Assembly (NCBI GenBank): GCA_913046805.1
Contig: CAJWTA010000009.1
Span: 1-24,876 of the forward strand
Length of the DNA: 24,876 nt
Direction: 5' to 3'
Source: an uncultured Fidelibacterota bacterium
GTDB taxonomy: Bacteria > Marinisomatota > Marinisomatia > Marinisomatales > TCS55
Shown here: piece after piece, positions 1-7,826 of the stretch
How the letters are laid out: each line of letters begins with the position of its first letter
How positions within the stretch are numbered: the first letter of the stretch is position 1
The notes under the pieces: generated by a model
What the model was told of the DNA's origin: nothing
What the model saw: only the letters and a program-made list of their open reading frames with translations
Databases searched by the model: none
Position numbers and translations under genes: made by a program

Positions 1-1406
1 GTATCTTCTGAAATTACTGATAGACTAATTGATTTAAGGTTAATTGGGTCAATATTTATTTTATCGTTCGAGATAACTAGATAAGAATTATCTCTTTTCT
101 CAAGTATGGCATTGAGTTTAAGATCAGATCTTGAGCCGTTAATTTTTGTTATTCCAACTAGAACCGGATCACGAGATGTGATCGAAATATACTGCGAGCC
201 ATACCTATTCAAACCGGTGGATTCAATGAAATCTAAGGTTCCCGATTTGAAATTTAGTGTTTTATAGATATTGGGACCTTTAATTGGGTATTTATCAGCT
301 TCTTCATAGCGATAAATTCCGGCCAAGGAGGATGAGGACATTATTTTGTTAGCGATTGACATTGAATTAAGGGCTTGTTTGAACGTATATCCGTTTAATT
401 TTAAAGCTTGATCAATTGCGAGATGAGAACCATCTTTTTTACGGCTATCGCTTTTAGCGGAATACTCAAATACTTTTCTCAGTAACTCATTTCCACCCAT
501 ATTTTGTTCTATATACTCAAAAAATATATATGATCCGTAGGCATGTGTGCCTTCCTCATCCAAAGACCTATGAGGATATCGAAACCAGTCTGGCATATAT
601 TGATAAACATCATTTATTTCATCAAATAATTCTTCTTCCATCCAAACTGCGGTTGCTTCAAGGAGCCATTGCTTTTCCCATCCATCATATCCGAGTTGAA
701 CTGCATGAAAAAATTCATGAGCTATAGTGGTTTGTATATTCTGGATTTCGCTTAGTTGGTTAAAATTTTGATAGCTATTACGCATTGCCATATAGCTTGT
801 AATCGCATTTTTTTCTTCTAAATCTAGCGTATTTTCATTATCCCCAGTTCCCTGAGCGTATTGTTCAAATTGAACATAGCCATAAAAGTTTGAGGCCAAC
901 TGTCTAATGTATATATCGTATTTGTCACTGCCACCATTATCATAATTTGAAGTATAAAATCCATCTCCTGGCGGTTTGTTGAACCCTAGTTTCTCATGAA
1001 GCGCTTCAGATACATTTTCAAAAACTTCAACTAAAGAATCAATGTAGTCTGGTATATTGTTTGAATTGAGATCGATTGAGCTTACAGCATTTCTTCCTGA
1101 TGTCGTATAGTGGATTCTGAAATATTTTATGTCAAAGAATTTATCCAGCCCAATACTTTCTGCTCTTTGCGCACCACCTCTAGTGACTAGCGATTGATCA
1201 AAATTAAAACCAAGCTCTTCAAGTCTGGATTTATGATCGGAATCAAGTTGATGTCCATTTCGTGCAATATCTAGTAAATGTTCAGTGATATGTTCGTTTT
1301 TAATTGGGCGATCATTAAAGCCATTAATTACCTCGTTAGCCGATTGATAAATGTCTTGAGCTGCTATACAAGAAAGCGCAGAAAAGAGAATAATTTGCTG
1401 TTTCAT
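1..1406 (-). CDS. Secreted zinc metalloprotease, MXAN_6640-like (C-terminus cut by window edge)
   Basis: I translated this frame by hand from the ATG at 1406; it stays open to the window edge, giving about 468 residues without a stop. Residues 1-16 look like a signal peptide (short basic start, hydrophobic core, Ala-Ala before Gln-Asp), so the product is probably exported. The zinc-binding HEFFH lies at residues 230-234, and a conserved-looking Glu at 250 (in EATAVW) is the likely third ligand, as in gluzincins. Upstream is a DLNSNNIPDYID stretch, which I associate from memory with the MXAN_6640 family of putative metalloproteases; the family name is recall, while the HExxH and the export signal are seen directly. 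The start codon directly follows the stop of a 38-residue membrane protein (TAAATG), so translation is probably coupled. The substrate is unknown. The missing C-terminus may carry a sorting domain. Confidence 0.8.
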   Translation of the reverse strand, partial: MKQQIILFSALSCIAAQDIYQSANEVINGFNDRPIKNEHITEHLLDIARNGHQLDSDHKSRLEELGFNFDQSLVTRGGAQRAESIGLDKFFDIKYFRIHYTTSGRNAVSSIDLNSNNIPDYIDSLVEVFENVSEALHEKLGFNKPPGDGFYTSNYDNGGSDKYDIYIRQLASNFYGYVQFEQYAQGTGDNENTLDLEEKNAITSYMAMRNSYQNFNQLSEIQNIQTTIAHEFFHAVQLGYDGWEKQWLLEATAVWMEEELFDEINDVYQYMPDWFRYPHRSLDEEGTHAYGSYIFFEYIEQNMGGNELLRKVFEYSAKSDSRKKDGSHLAIDQALKLNGYTFKQALNSMSIANKIMSSSSLAGIYRYEEADKYPIKGPNIYKTLNFKSGTLDFIESTGLNRYGSQYISITSRDPVLVGITKINGSRSDLKLNAILEKRDNSYLVISNDKINIDPINLKSISLSVISED

Positions 1407-1523
1407 TTATTTATTATAATCTTTTTGCTTTGATTTTTTATTTCGGAAAAACCTATAAAAAATACTCATGACTAAAATTCCAGCCACATAAAAAAATGCG
1501 TAGTAGGGTAGAAGATCACTCAT
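1407..1523 (-). CDS. 38-residue single-pass membrane microprotein
   Basis: This short frame runs from an ATG at 1521-1523 to a TAA at 1407-1409 and encodes 38 residues. A hydrophobic stretch at about residues 5-24 (PYYAFFYVAGILVMSIFY) is followed by a strongly basic tail (RNKKSKQKDYNK). By the positive-inside rule this predicts one membrane helix with the C-terminus in the cytoplasm. It lies 3 bases after the stop of the 172-residue gene and directly abuts the start of the metalloprotease gene, so it fills the gap between two coupled genes exactly. That position is the main argument that it is a real gene. Its composition and position resemble small accessory membrane subunits, but I recognise no family. 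It may be a membrane-anchoring or regulatory partner of the neighbouring exported proteins, which is a guess. Confidence 0.62.
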   Translation of the reverse strand: MSDLLPYYAFFYVAGILVMSIFYRFFRNKKSKQKDYNK

Positions 1524-1526
1524 TCT

Positions 1527-2045
1527 TTAGTTAGTCATTATACCTATTAAAAACAAAGTAGTTAGAATGTACAATGCTTTTTTGATGGAGATCGGCTGCT
1601 TGTCTGCTTGGTTCTCCGGGGTCAAAGTCACATCATTTTTACTAGCATAGGCCAGTATTTCTTCAATTGGATAGCGTAATAAAGCAACCATTGTTGAATC
1701 TTTAGGGTCATTATAGAATTCAAATTGTTCTATAGATTTTTTTGATCGGATTCCAACCTGCAAAGATTCATTTAGTTGAATAATCTCAATACTGGACACA
1801 TCGCCATTAATAGTTGATTCATTTAAATCTTTTTCACTTCCTTTAGAATTATAAATAGTGATATATGACCATGATGTTGAGGGGTTGTACCATCCCGTGA
1901 TTTGCGATGACTTTATTTTATTGTCTGAGTAAAAATTAACCGCTATTCCATTTTGTTTTGATTCAATATCAATTTTTTCAATGACTGCTTGTTGGCAAAA
2001 TAACACACTTAAGATAGTAGTAATTGATGAAATTATTTTATGCAT
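1527..2045 (-). CDS. Unknown exported protein with C-terminal membrane anchor
   Basis: This 172-residue protein has a hydrophobic N-terminus (residues 1-17), best read as a signal peptide, and a second hydrophobic segment at about 155-171 (ALYILTTLFLIGIM) right at the C-terminus. The roughly 135 residues between them would then be periplasmic and tethered to the inner membrane. That central part is rich in beta-branched and polar residues (for example IDIESKQNGIAVNFYSD and GWYNPSTSWSYITIYN), loosely like AMIN-type beta domains that bind peptidoglycan or secretins. The resemblance is weak and I do not assign it. The start ATG overlaps the stop of the 98-residue gene by one base (TAATG), a coupling arrangement, and the 38-residue gene follows after 3 bases. 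Function is unknown; the neighbourhood suggests a cell-envelope role connected with the metalloprotease. Confidence 0.75.
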   Translation of the reverse strand: MHKIISSITTILSVLFCQQAVIEKIDIESKQNGIAVNFYSDNKIKSSQITGWYNPSTSWSYITIYNSKGSEKDLNESTINGDVSSIEIIQLNESLQVGIRSKKSIEQFEFYNDPKDSTMVALLRYPIEEILAYASKNDVTLTPENQADKQPISIKKALYILTTLFLIGIMTN

Positions 2046-2341
2046 TATTGGCTTTTTTTATATTGAATAACGCCTTTTTGAAATCCTTCAGTTAGTGCAT
2101 CCATAACAGTATCACTTCTTATATTATTTATCATGGCAAGCACCATAATGGGGTATACCTCTTCAGGTAATATCGGTTCCAATGATTCAAAAGGGTCTTC
2201 GATATCAAGAATCTCATCTATTGAAAGCCCTTCAGCTAATTTGTTTTGAAGGTAATCCTGAAGAGTGAAAATGTAATTTCTAAATTCTTGATTACTAAAT
2301 CCTAGAATTTTGCTCGTTGAAGGTCTAATATTCTTTTTCAT
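2045..2341 (-). CDS. Unknown small soluble protein, first gene of the metalloprotease run
   Basis: This is a 98-residue protein without signal peptide or membrane segment. It begins with a basic stretch (MKKNIRPSTSK) and is mostly predicted helical, with an acidic centre (EILDIEDPFESLEPILPEE) and a C-terminal helix ending in KGVIQYKKSQ. I recognise no domain. It heads a four-gene minus-strand run, its TAA overlapping the next ATG by one base. The 93 bases separating it from the divergent barrel gene at 2435 must hold promoters for both directions; I could not pick out a convincing -35/-10 pair for either. A lone TGTGA half-site at 2341-2345 overlaps the start codon and is probably chance. Coding status is supported by length and by the tight coupling. 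Confidence 0.7.
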   Translation of the reverse strand: MKKNIRPSTSKILGFSNQEFRNYIFTLQDYLQNKLAEGLSIDEILDIEDPFESLEPILPEEVYPIMVLAMINNIRSDTVMDALTEGFQKGVIQYKKSQ

Positions 2342-2434
2342 GTGAGCTAAAATTTAATCCATAAAAAGAGATGTTGAAATGATGATTTAATGATTGAACA
2401 CCATTTATAGTCATGGGTAATTTATCTTCATAGT

Positions 2435-3994
2435 ATGAGAAGATATTTAATTACATTTCTCATTGTAATAATTACTACTTCAGGTAGTGTTTATACGAAT
2501 GCCCAGATAAAAAATAATGGCGCGATAGGGTCTGTGACTATAGATGGAAAAATATGGAATCAAGTAGCAATGCGTCCATTGGTACCTATCGGGAAATTTG
2601 CCGTAGCGTTTGATTTGGTGATTTATTTTGATGCTGAAGGAAATGTCAGATCAGAAGGGTGGGATTTTTCTTCAAGCAAGGCAATTAAAAATTCCCTAAT
2701 TGATAAAATATATTATGTCAAGTATGGTAGCCCAGGAGCATCAACTTACGTAAGAATTGGCGCACTTGACAAAATTGATTTAGGCTACGGTATTCTTGTA
2801 AACGGTTATTCAAATTCAATTCTCTATCCACAGGATCGTAAAATTGGCGCGACCCTTGAAAAAAATAATCAGTCATTCAAATTTAAAGGTTTTGTTAATG
2901 ATCTAAAAGAAAACGCTGGTTTGTATGGTGGAAGAATTCAAACTAATGATATTTTAGGTTTTCCCATTGGCTTTACTTTTGTATCGGATAGAAATCAATA
3001 TTTAGGCTTAAAAGATAGCGATAACGATGGACGTCCAAATATTGTTGACGACTTTCCTTATGATAATAAATGGTGGCTGGACACTGATGGAGATGGTTTA
3101 TCTGATTATGACCCGGGTGAATGGGATATTGATGGCGATGGAATAACAGATACTTTGGATAGTCGTATTCCGGGGTATGCGGGAGATCCCTTTATTCTTG
3201 ATAATAATATCATAAAAAAAGACGAGCCAATAAACCTTAATGAAGATAGTGACGGAATAATGGCGCTAGCAATAGATATTGGCTTACCTTTAATTAGAAA
3301 TGAAAATTATTTTGTTACATTCTACTCCCAAGCTGCTCAAATGATTGGAAGAGCCACTAATCCTGAAACAAATAAGATTGAAAACCTTGGAATAGGGATA
3401 ATTCCTTTGGGAGTTGCATCTCAATTTGGTTTATTAAAATTTAAGCTTGAATATAGATTGATACCTAAGGGAGGATTCGAATTCGATTATTGGAATAGGA
3501 TGTATGAACTAGAAAGAATAAGCTTCGTTAGAGATAATTCCAGTCAAGTCTTGTTGCGAACAAAAGAGTCTAAACTTGGCAGATATGGTAAGCAGCAAGG
3601 ATATTTTTCTGGAGCATCTCTTAGTTTTGGAGATATTCTTCAAGGGAATTTATCTTACACAAATATGACTGGGAACCTATGGTCTGAACCGAACTCCCAA
3701 TTTATAAAAAGTAAAAACCAAAGCTTTCTATCTTCGCTTAGCTTGAAAAAAGGATTTAGCAAGCTAAAGCGTGCATCGGTATTTTATCAGCAAAGAAACG
3801 TTCCAAATCCATTTAAATTTGAATACTCTGAAAGTACAATTATAGGATATAATCTTGGAATTTCTATGGGACAAGGTTTGGTTTTAAATTATATTTTCAG
3901 ACGCTCATTTCGCGATTATAATGCAAATGGTCGCATTGATGGAGTTAGTGAAACAATAGATATAACTTCTATTGAAACATCGTTTATATTTTGA
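2435..3994 (+). CDS. Outer-membrane beta-barrel protein with calcium-binding repeats
   Basis: The 519-residue product starts with a signal peptide (residues 1-23, ending in YTNA before QIKNN). Three Asp-rich repeats of the thrombospondin type 3 / EF-loop kind lie close together at residues 194-202 (DSDNDGRPN), 216-224 (DTDGDGLSD) and 231-239 (DIDGDGITD); such loops bind calcium. A fourth, weaker loop (DYNANGRIDG) sits near the C-terminus. The rest is made of alternating hydrophobic/polar strands with many aromatic girdle residues, and the chain ends in Phe (SFIF), as many outer-membrane proteins do for recognition by the BAM machinery. I read it as a barrel with a calcium-binding insert in an external or periplasmic loop. 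The ligand or transported substrate is unknown. It lies only 4 bases upstream of alaS, so the two are probably cotranscribed, an unusual partnership. Confidence 0.78.
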   Translation: MRRYLITFLIVIITTSGSVYTNAQIKNNGAIGSVTIDGKIWNQVAMRPLVPIGKFAVAFDLVIYFDAEGNVRSEGWDFSSSKAIKNSLIDKIYYVKYGSPGASTYVRIGALDKIDLGYGILVNGYSNSILYPQDRKIGATLEKNNQSFKFKGFVNDLKENAGLYGGRIQTNDILGFPIGFTFVSDRNQYLGLKDSDNDGRPNIVDDFPYDNKWWLDTDGDGLSDYDPGEWDIDGDGITDTLDSRIPGYAGDPFILDNNIIKKDEPINLNEDSDGIMALAIDIGLPLIRNENYFVTFYSQAAQMIGRATNPETNKIENLGIGIIPLGVASQFGLLKFKLEYRLIPKGGFEFDYWNRMYELERISFVRDNSSQVLLRTKESKLGRYGKQQGYFSGASLSFGDILQGNLSYTNMTGNLWSEPNSQFIKSKNQSFLSSLSLKKGFSKLKRASVFYQQRNVPNPFKFEYSESTIIGYNLGISMGQGLVLNYIFRRSFRDYNANGRIDGVSETIDITSIETSFIF

Positions 3995-3998
3995 TTTT

Positions 3999-6593
3999 AT
4001 GGAAAGCAATAAAATACGAAAAGCATTTATAGATTTTTTTAAAGAAAAAGATCATAAATTTGTCAGGAGCTCACCAGTAGTTCCAATTGATGACCCTACT
4101 CTTCTTTTCACAAACGCTGGGATGAATCAATTTAAATCAATATTTCTCGATAAAAAACAACCCGATTTTTCTCGAGCAGTCAATAGTCAAAAATGCATAA
4201 GAGTTAGTGGAAAACACAATGACCTCGAGGAGGTTGGTGTTGACACTTTTCATCATACCTTTTTTGAAATGCTTGGTAACTGGTCATTTGGTGATTATTA
4301 TAAAGCTGAAGCTATTAAATGGTCTTGGGAGCTTTTTACAGAAGTATGGGGTTTAGATAAAAATCGCCTTTGGGTCTCCGTATATCATAAGGACGAGGAG
4401 TCGTATAAATTATGGCCAAAGGTGACGGACATTTCATCAGAAAGAGTATTAAAATTTGATAAAAAAGACAATTTTTGGGAAATGGGTGACTCTGGCCCCT
4501 GTGGTCCTTGTTCAGAGATACACTACTATATTGGTGACGATTTAAAATCACAAGACCCAAAAGGAGTAAATGTTTCGAATCTTTATTGGGAGTTGTGGAA
4601 TTTAGTTTTCATTCAATACAATCGGCACCAAGATGGTAAGCTTGAGGATTTGAATTCAAAACATGTTGATACGGGTGCTGGCTTTGAAAGAATAGTTTCT
4701 GTAATGCAGAATAAGGTTAGCAATTACTCGACGGACTTATTCCTTCCTATTATCAATAGTGTCGAAAAAATTTCAGAGAAATCCGTATTAGAAGACCCAA
4801 TACCTTTTCAGGTAATCTCCGATCACATCCGTATGCTTTCTTTTGCTATAGCGGATGGAGCTCTGCCGAGTAATGATGGAAGAGGGTATGTATTAAGAAG
4901 AATTCTTCGTAGAGCCTCAAGATTTGGAAGATCAATTAAAATAAATGAACCTTTCTTGCACAGTTTAGTTGATCCTCTTTGTGACATCATGGGAGAAGTT
5001 TTTCCAGAAATAATCGAAAAGAAAACCCATATTGAAAAAATAATAAAAGCTGAAGAGTCTTCATTTAACGAGACTTTGGATAGGGGAATTTCACACTTCA
5101 AGAAAGTTATCGATGGTGTATCTGGAAAAATCATTGCTGGCACAGAAGCCTTTAAGCTATATGATACTTTTGGATTTCCTTTGGATTTAACTCAATTAAT
5201 GGCCCGTGAGAAAGGACTTTCTGTTGATCTAAGAGGTTTTGAAAAAGAAATGAATTTGCAGAAAAAAAGAGCAAAATCCTCTGAGAAGTTTATATCAGAT
5301 TCTACTGACATTAATTGGGTGACACTAAAGAGCAATAATAATTCTCAATTTAAAGGCTATGATTCGACCTCTTTATCATCTGAGATAGTCAAGTATCATT
5401 CAAAAAACGACAAACATTATGTTGTCCTAAATCAAACACCGTTTTATGCAGAATCTGGAGGACAAGTAGCTGATAAGGGCTACATTAAAGGCAATGGAAT
5501 TGATCTGGCTATTGAGGATGTACAATTTGAAGGGGATTTAATTATTCATACTTGCACTGGCACAATATCAGGCAACAATTATAACGTAGAGTGTGAGGTA
5601 GACGTTCCTAGAAGGCAATCGACTAGAAAAAATCATACCGCAACTCACCTTATGCATAAAGCACTCAAGATTGTATTGGGTGACCATGTCCAGCAAGCTG
5701 GCTCCTTGGTACATCCTGATTATCTTAGGTTTGATCTAACCCATTTTGAAAAAATTTCAAGTAGTGAAATTAAAAAAATAGAAACTATAGTCAACGATGA
5801 GATATTATCTAACAACAAGTTAGATGTAGCGATTCAACCTTATGATCAAGCAAAAAAAGAAGGTGCTGTTGCAATGTTTGGTGAAAAATATGGAGACGAG
5901 GTTCGCGTAATAACAGTTGCAGACTTTTCTAAGGAATTGTGTGGCGGTACGCATGTTGAGCGAACCGGCGACATTGGTATTTTTAAGATTACTGAAGAAT
6001 CTTCATTAGCATCTGGAGTTCGAAGAATTGTTGCCGTCACCGGACCAAAAGCAGTCAAATATATTCAAGATAGCTTTACTATTCTTGAGGACATAAAATT
6101 ACGTCTTAATTGTAACATTGAAGCTGCATCGGACCATATAAATAAATTAATCAATGATAAAAAAGAATTAGAAAAAAAGATAAAGCAGCAAAAAAAATCA
6201 AATACCACTGTTGACTATGAAAGCATTATAAAGCAATCAGATCAAGCAGGTAATTCCAAAATTATTTCAACAATGATCAATGTTGACGATATAGATGAAT
6301 TAAAGGACCTTGGAAACTCTTTATTGAATAAAATTAAAAGTGGGATTGCGGTAATTGGATCTATGATTAAAGAAAAACCTTTCTTGGTTGTTGTCGTTAC
6401 AAGTGATCTTATAAAGAAAGATGTTAATGCAGGCGAATTGGCAAAAAAAATTGGGACTACGATGGGTGGCGGAGGTGGTGGAAAGTCTAATTTGGCCACT
6501 GCAGGAGGCAAGGATAAAAAATCACTTGAGCTTGCAATAAAAAAAGCTAAAACCTTACTTAGGAAAAGTATTGAGGTAGCTAATGAATTATAA
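3999..6593 (+). CDS. alaS: Alanine--tRNA ligase
   Basis: AlaRS charges tRNA-Ala with alanine and hydrolyses mischarged Ser- and Gly-tRNA-Ala. I place the start at the ATG at 3999 (864 residues); the frame extends upstream to a TTG at 3972, but that would overlap the preceding gene and precede the usual N-terminus. The catalytic domain comes first: RSSPVVP, DPTLLFTNAGM, KHNDLEEVG and FFEMLGNWSFGDY, then DTGAGFERI. The editing domain has the zinc ligands H546 and H550 (HTATH) and C648 and H652 (CGGTH). A short Lys-rich coiled coil follows at about residues 710-730, and the C-Ala domain has the glycine run at 823-828. All domains are present and the length is normal. The last 11 bases overlap the PPC gene. 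Identification is near certain. Confidence 0.98.
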   Translation: MESNKIRKAFIDFFKEKDHKFVRSSPVVPIDDPTLLFTNAGMNQFKSIFLDKKQPDFSRAVNSQKCIRVSGKHNDLEEVGVDTFHHTFFEMLGNWSFGDYYKAEAIKWSWELFTEVWGLDKNRLWVSVYHKDEESYKLWPKVTDISSERVLKFDKKDNFWEMGDSGPCGPCSEIHYYIGDDLKSQDPKGVNVSNLYWELWNLVFIQYNRHQDGKLEDLNSKHVDTGAGFERIVSVMQNKVSNYSTDLFLPIINSVEKISEKSVLEDPIPFQVISDHIRMLSFAIADGALPSNDGRGYVLRRILRRASRFGRSIKINEPFLHSLVDPLCDIMGEVFPEIIEKKTHIEKIIKAEESSFNETLDRGISHFKKVIDGVSGKIIAGTEAFKLYDTFGFPLDLTQLMAREKGLSVDLRGFEKEMNLQKKRAKSSEKFISDSTDINWVTLKSNNNSQFKGYDSTSLSSEIVKYHSKNDKHYVVLNQTPFYAESGGQVADKGYIKGNGIDLAIEDVQFEGDLIIHTCTGTISGNNYNVECEVDVPRRQSTRKNHTATHLMHKALKIVLGDHVQQAGSLVHPDYLRFDLTHFEKISSSEIKKIETIVNDEILSNNKLDVAIQPYDQAKKEGAVAMFGEKYGDEVRVITVADFSKELCGGTHVERTGDIGIFKITEESSLASGVRRIVAVTGPKAVKYIQDSFTILEDIKLRLNCNIEAASDHINKLINDKKELEKKIKQQKKSNTTVDYESIIKQSDQAGNSKIISTMINVDDIDELKDLGNSLLNKIKSGIAVIGSMIKEKPFLVVVVTSDLIKKDVNAGELAKKIGTTMGGGGGGKSNLATAGGKDKKSLELAIKKAKTLLRKSIEVANEL

Positions 6594-7008
6594 ACAAGAT
6601 AAAGATATCTATCTAATCTCTTTAGATCCGAATGAAAAAATTATGGAGACCTTAACTGTTTTTTGTAAAGAAAAAGAAATATTTAATGGACAATTATCTG
6701 GAATTGGCGCAATAAAAAACATTGAGCTTGGCGCTTATATTCTTCGAGATAAAAAATATGTAAAGGAAGTTTTTTCTGACACCTGGGAACTAAGCTCCCT
6801 CCAAGGTAACATTTTATTAAAAGACGATAACCCATTTATCCATGCCCATATAACAATATCCGATCATCATTTTAATGCTAAAGGAGGTCACTTATTTGAA
6901 GCTAGCATTGCTGTTGCGGGAGAGTTTATAATACGAAAAATTAATTTAACAGCTAAAAGAGAATTCAATGATAATATCGGACTTGCCTGTATGGCTTTAA
7001 ATACATAG
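6583..7008 (+). CDS. PPC/DUF296 domain protein
   Basis: This 141-residue protein is a stand-alone PPC domain (plants and prokaryotes conserved, DUF296). Family features visible are GQLSGIGAIKNIELG near residue 40 and the His cluster H87, H89 and H103 (HAHITISD then GGHLFEA), which binds a metal in structurally known trimeric members. In plants the same fold is attached to AT-hook DNA-binding motifs; no AT-hook is present here. The biochemical role of bacterial single-domain members is not established, so I give no reaction. The ATG lies inside the 3' end of alaS with an 11-base overlap, a GAGG precedes it at a usable distance, and ridA follows after 8 bases. The coupling to alaS and ridA hints at a part in amino-acid metabolism or its control. 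Confidence 0.9.
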   Translation: MNYKQDKDIYLISLDPNEKIMETLTVFCKEKEIFNGQLSGIGAIKNIELGAYILRDKKYVKEVFSDTWELSSLQGNILLKDDNPFIHAHITISDHHFNAKGGHLFEASIAVAGEFIIRKINLTAKREFNDNIGLACMALNT

Positions 7009-7016
7009 GAAATATT

Positions 7017-7400
7017 ATGAAAAAAATAATCAATGATGCTCACGCTCCAAACCCTATCGGCTCCTATAATCAGGGTGTAATTTCAAATGGATTTGTATTT
7101 ACATCAGGTCAAATTCCAATTGACCCTGAAAGTGGTAATATAATCGATGGTGACTTTAAAGCCAGAACGCATCAAGTCTTCAAAAATCTTGAGGCAATTC
7201 TTGAGAAAGCAGGTTCCAATTTATCTAGTGTTATCAAATTTACAGTTTTTATTACTGACATGTCCCGTTATGCTGAAATCAATGAAGTATTCAATGAATG
7301 GCTTGATGAGGATATTGCACCTGCAAGATCTTTAGTTTCTGTACGTGAACTTCCGGGTGGAGCAGATATAGAAATTGAATGTATTGCTATGATAAAATAG
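7017..7400 (+). CDS. ridA: RidA family enamine/imine deaminase
   Basis: RidA hydrolyses 2-aminoacrylate and related enamines and imines made by PLP enzymes such as serine/threonine dehydratase, which prevents damage to other PLP enzymes. The 127-residue protein has the normal family length and features: IGSYNQGV near the N-terminus, FTSGQIPIDPESG, and the active-site Arg at 104 (APARS) with Glu at 121 (IEIECIA). Arg is the hallmark of the deaminase-competent RidA subfamily, as opposed to Rid paralogues that lack it. An AGGA Shine-Dalgarno sequence at 7007-7010 sits 6 bases before the ATG and overlaps the stop of the preceding PPC gene. The next gene starts at the very next base after the TAG stop. 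Cytoplasmic, likely a trimer like other members. Confidence 0.95.
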   Translation: MKKIINDAHAPNPIGSYNQGVISNGFVFTSGQIPIDPESGNIIDGDFKARTHQVFKNLEAILEKAGSNLSSVIKFTVFITDMSRYAEINEVFNEWLDEDIAPARSLVSVRELPGGADIEIECIAMIK

Positions 7401-7826
7401 ATGCGCAAACTTCATTTCATGTTATTCTCATTATTTTTTCCACTATTAATGAGCCAGGAAAACAACAAGGATAGTTTAAATATAAAATCCCCAAGAGTCG
7501 CAGCGTTAAGGGCATTTTCGTACCCAGGTGGCGGTCAATTTTACAACAACCAACCCTTGAAAGGGTCTATTTTGGCTTCAGCTGGAATAGCATCAACCTA
7601 CCTTTATCTTGATTTTTCAACAAAATATAATAATTCAAGCAATGTAAGTTTAGATGAGAAAAAGAATTATCTCTTCAAAAGAAACCGGTATGGATGGTGG
7701 ATTATCATTGTCTATATTTACGGTCTTCTGGATGCAGTAGTTGAAGCGCATTTGCATCCATTTAATTCTGTGATGAATGAGAATTTAGAAAAAAATAACA
7801 CGGAGGCTGATAAAGCTAATGACTAA
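7401..7826 (+). CDS. DUF5683-like membrane protein
   Basis: The 141-residue protein has an N-terminal hydrophobic segment (residues 1-18, signal peptide or anchor), then the sequence AFSYPGGGQFYNNQPLKGSI. The PG-x-GQ-x-YN...KG pattern is what I associate with the DUF5683 family of Bacteroidota-type membrane proteins. Two hydrophobic helices follow, one after the motif (about 55-70) and one near 98-116 (YGWWIIIVYIYGLLDAVVEA), then a polar Asn/Glu-rich tail. The function of the family is unknown. Its ATG follows the ridA stop with no gap, and its last 8 bases overlap the start of the sodium symporter, which suggests coupled translation with the transporter. It could be a small accessory protein of the envelope, but nothing in the sequence proves that. 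Confidence 0.75.
   Translation: MRKLHFMLFSLFFPLLMSQENNKDSLNIKSPRVAALRAFSYPGGGQFYNNQPLKGSILASAGIASTYLYLDFSTKYNNSSNVSLDEKKNYLFKRNRYGWWIIIVYIYGLLDAVVEAHLHPFNSVMNENLEKNNTEADKAND

Noticed and set aside
530..727. Plus-strand frame inside the left-edge metalloprotease
   Set aside because: It is antisense to the HEFFH region of a clear coding gene on the minus strand.
2341..2356. TGTGA at 2341 as a second CRP site
   Set aside because: Only one half-site matches; the other half is ATTTA instead of TCACA, and it overlaps a start codon.
3972..3998. Longer alaS starting at TTG 3972
   Set aside because: It would overlap the barrel gene by 23 bases and add residues ahead of the usual AlaRS N-terminus; the ATG at 3999 fits the family.
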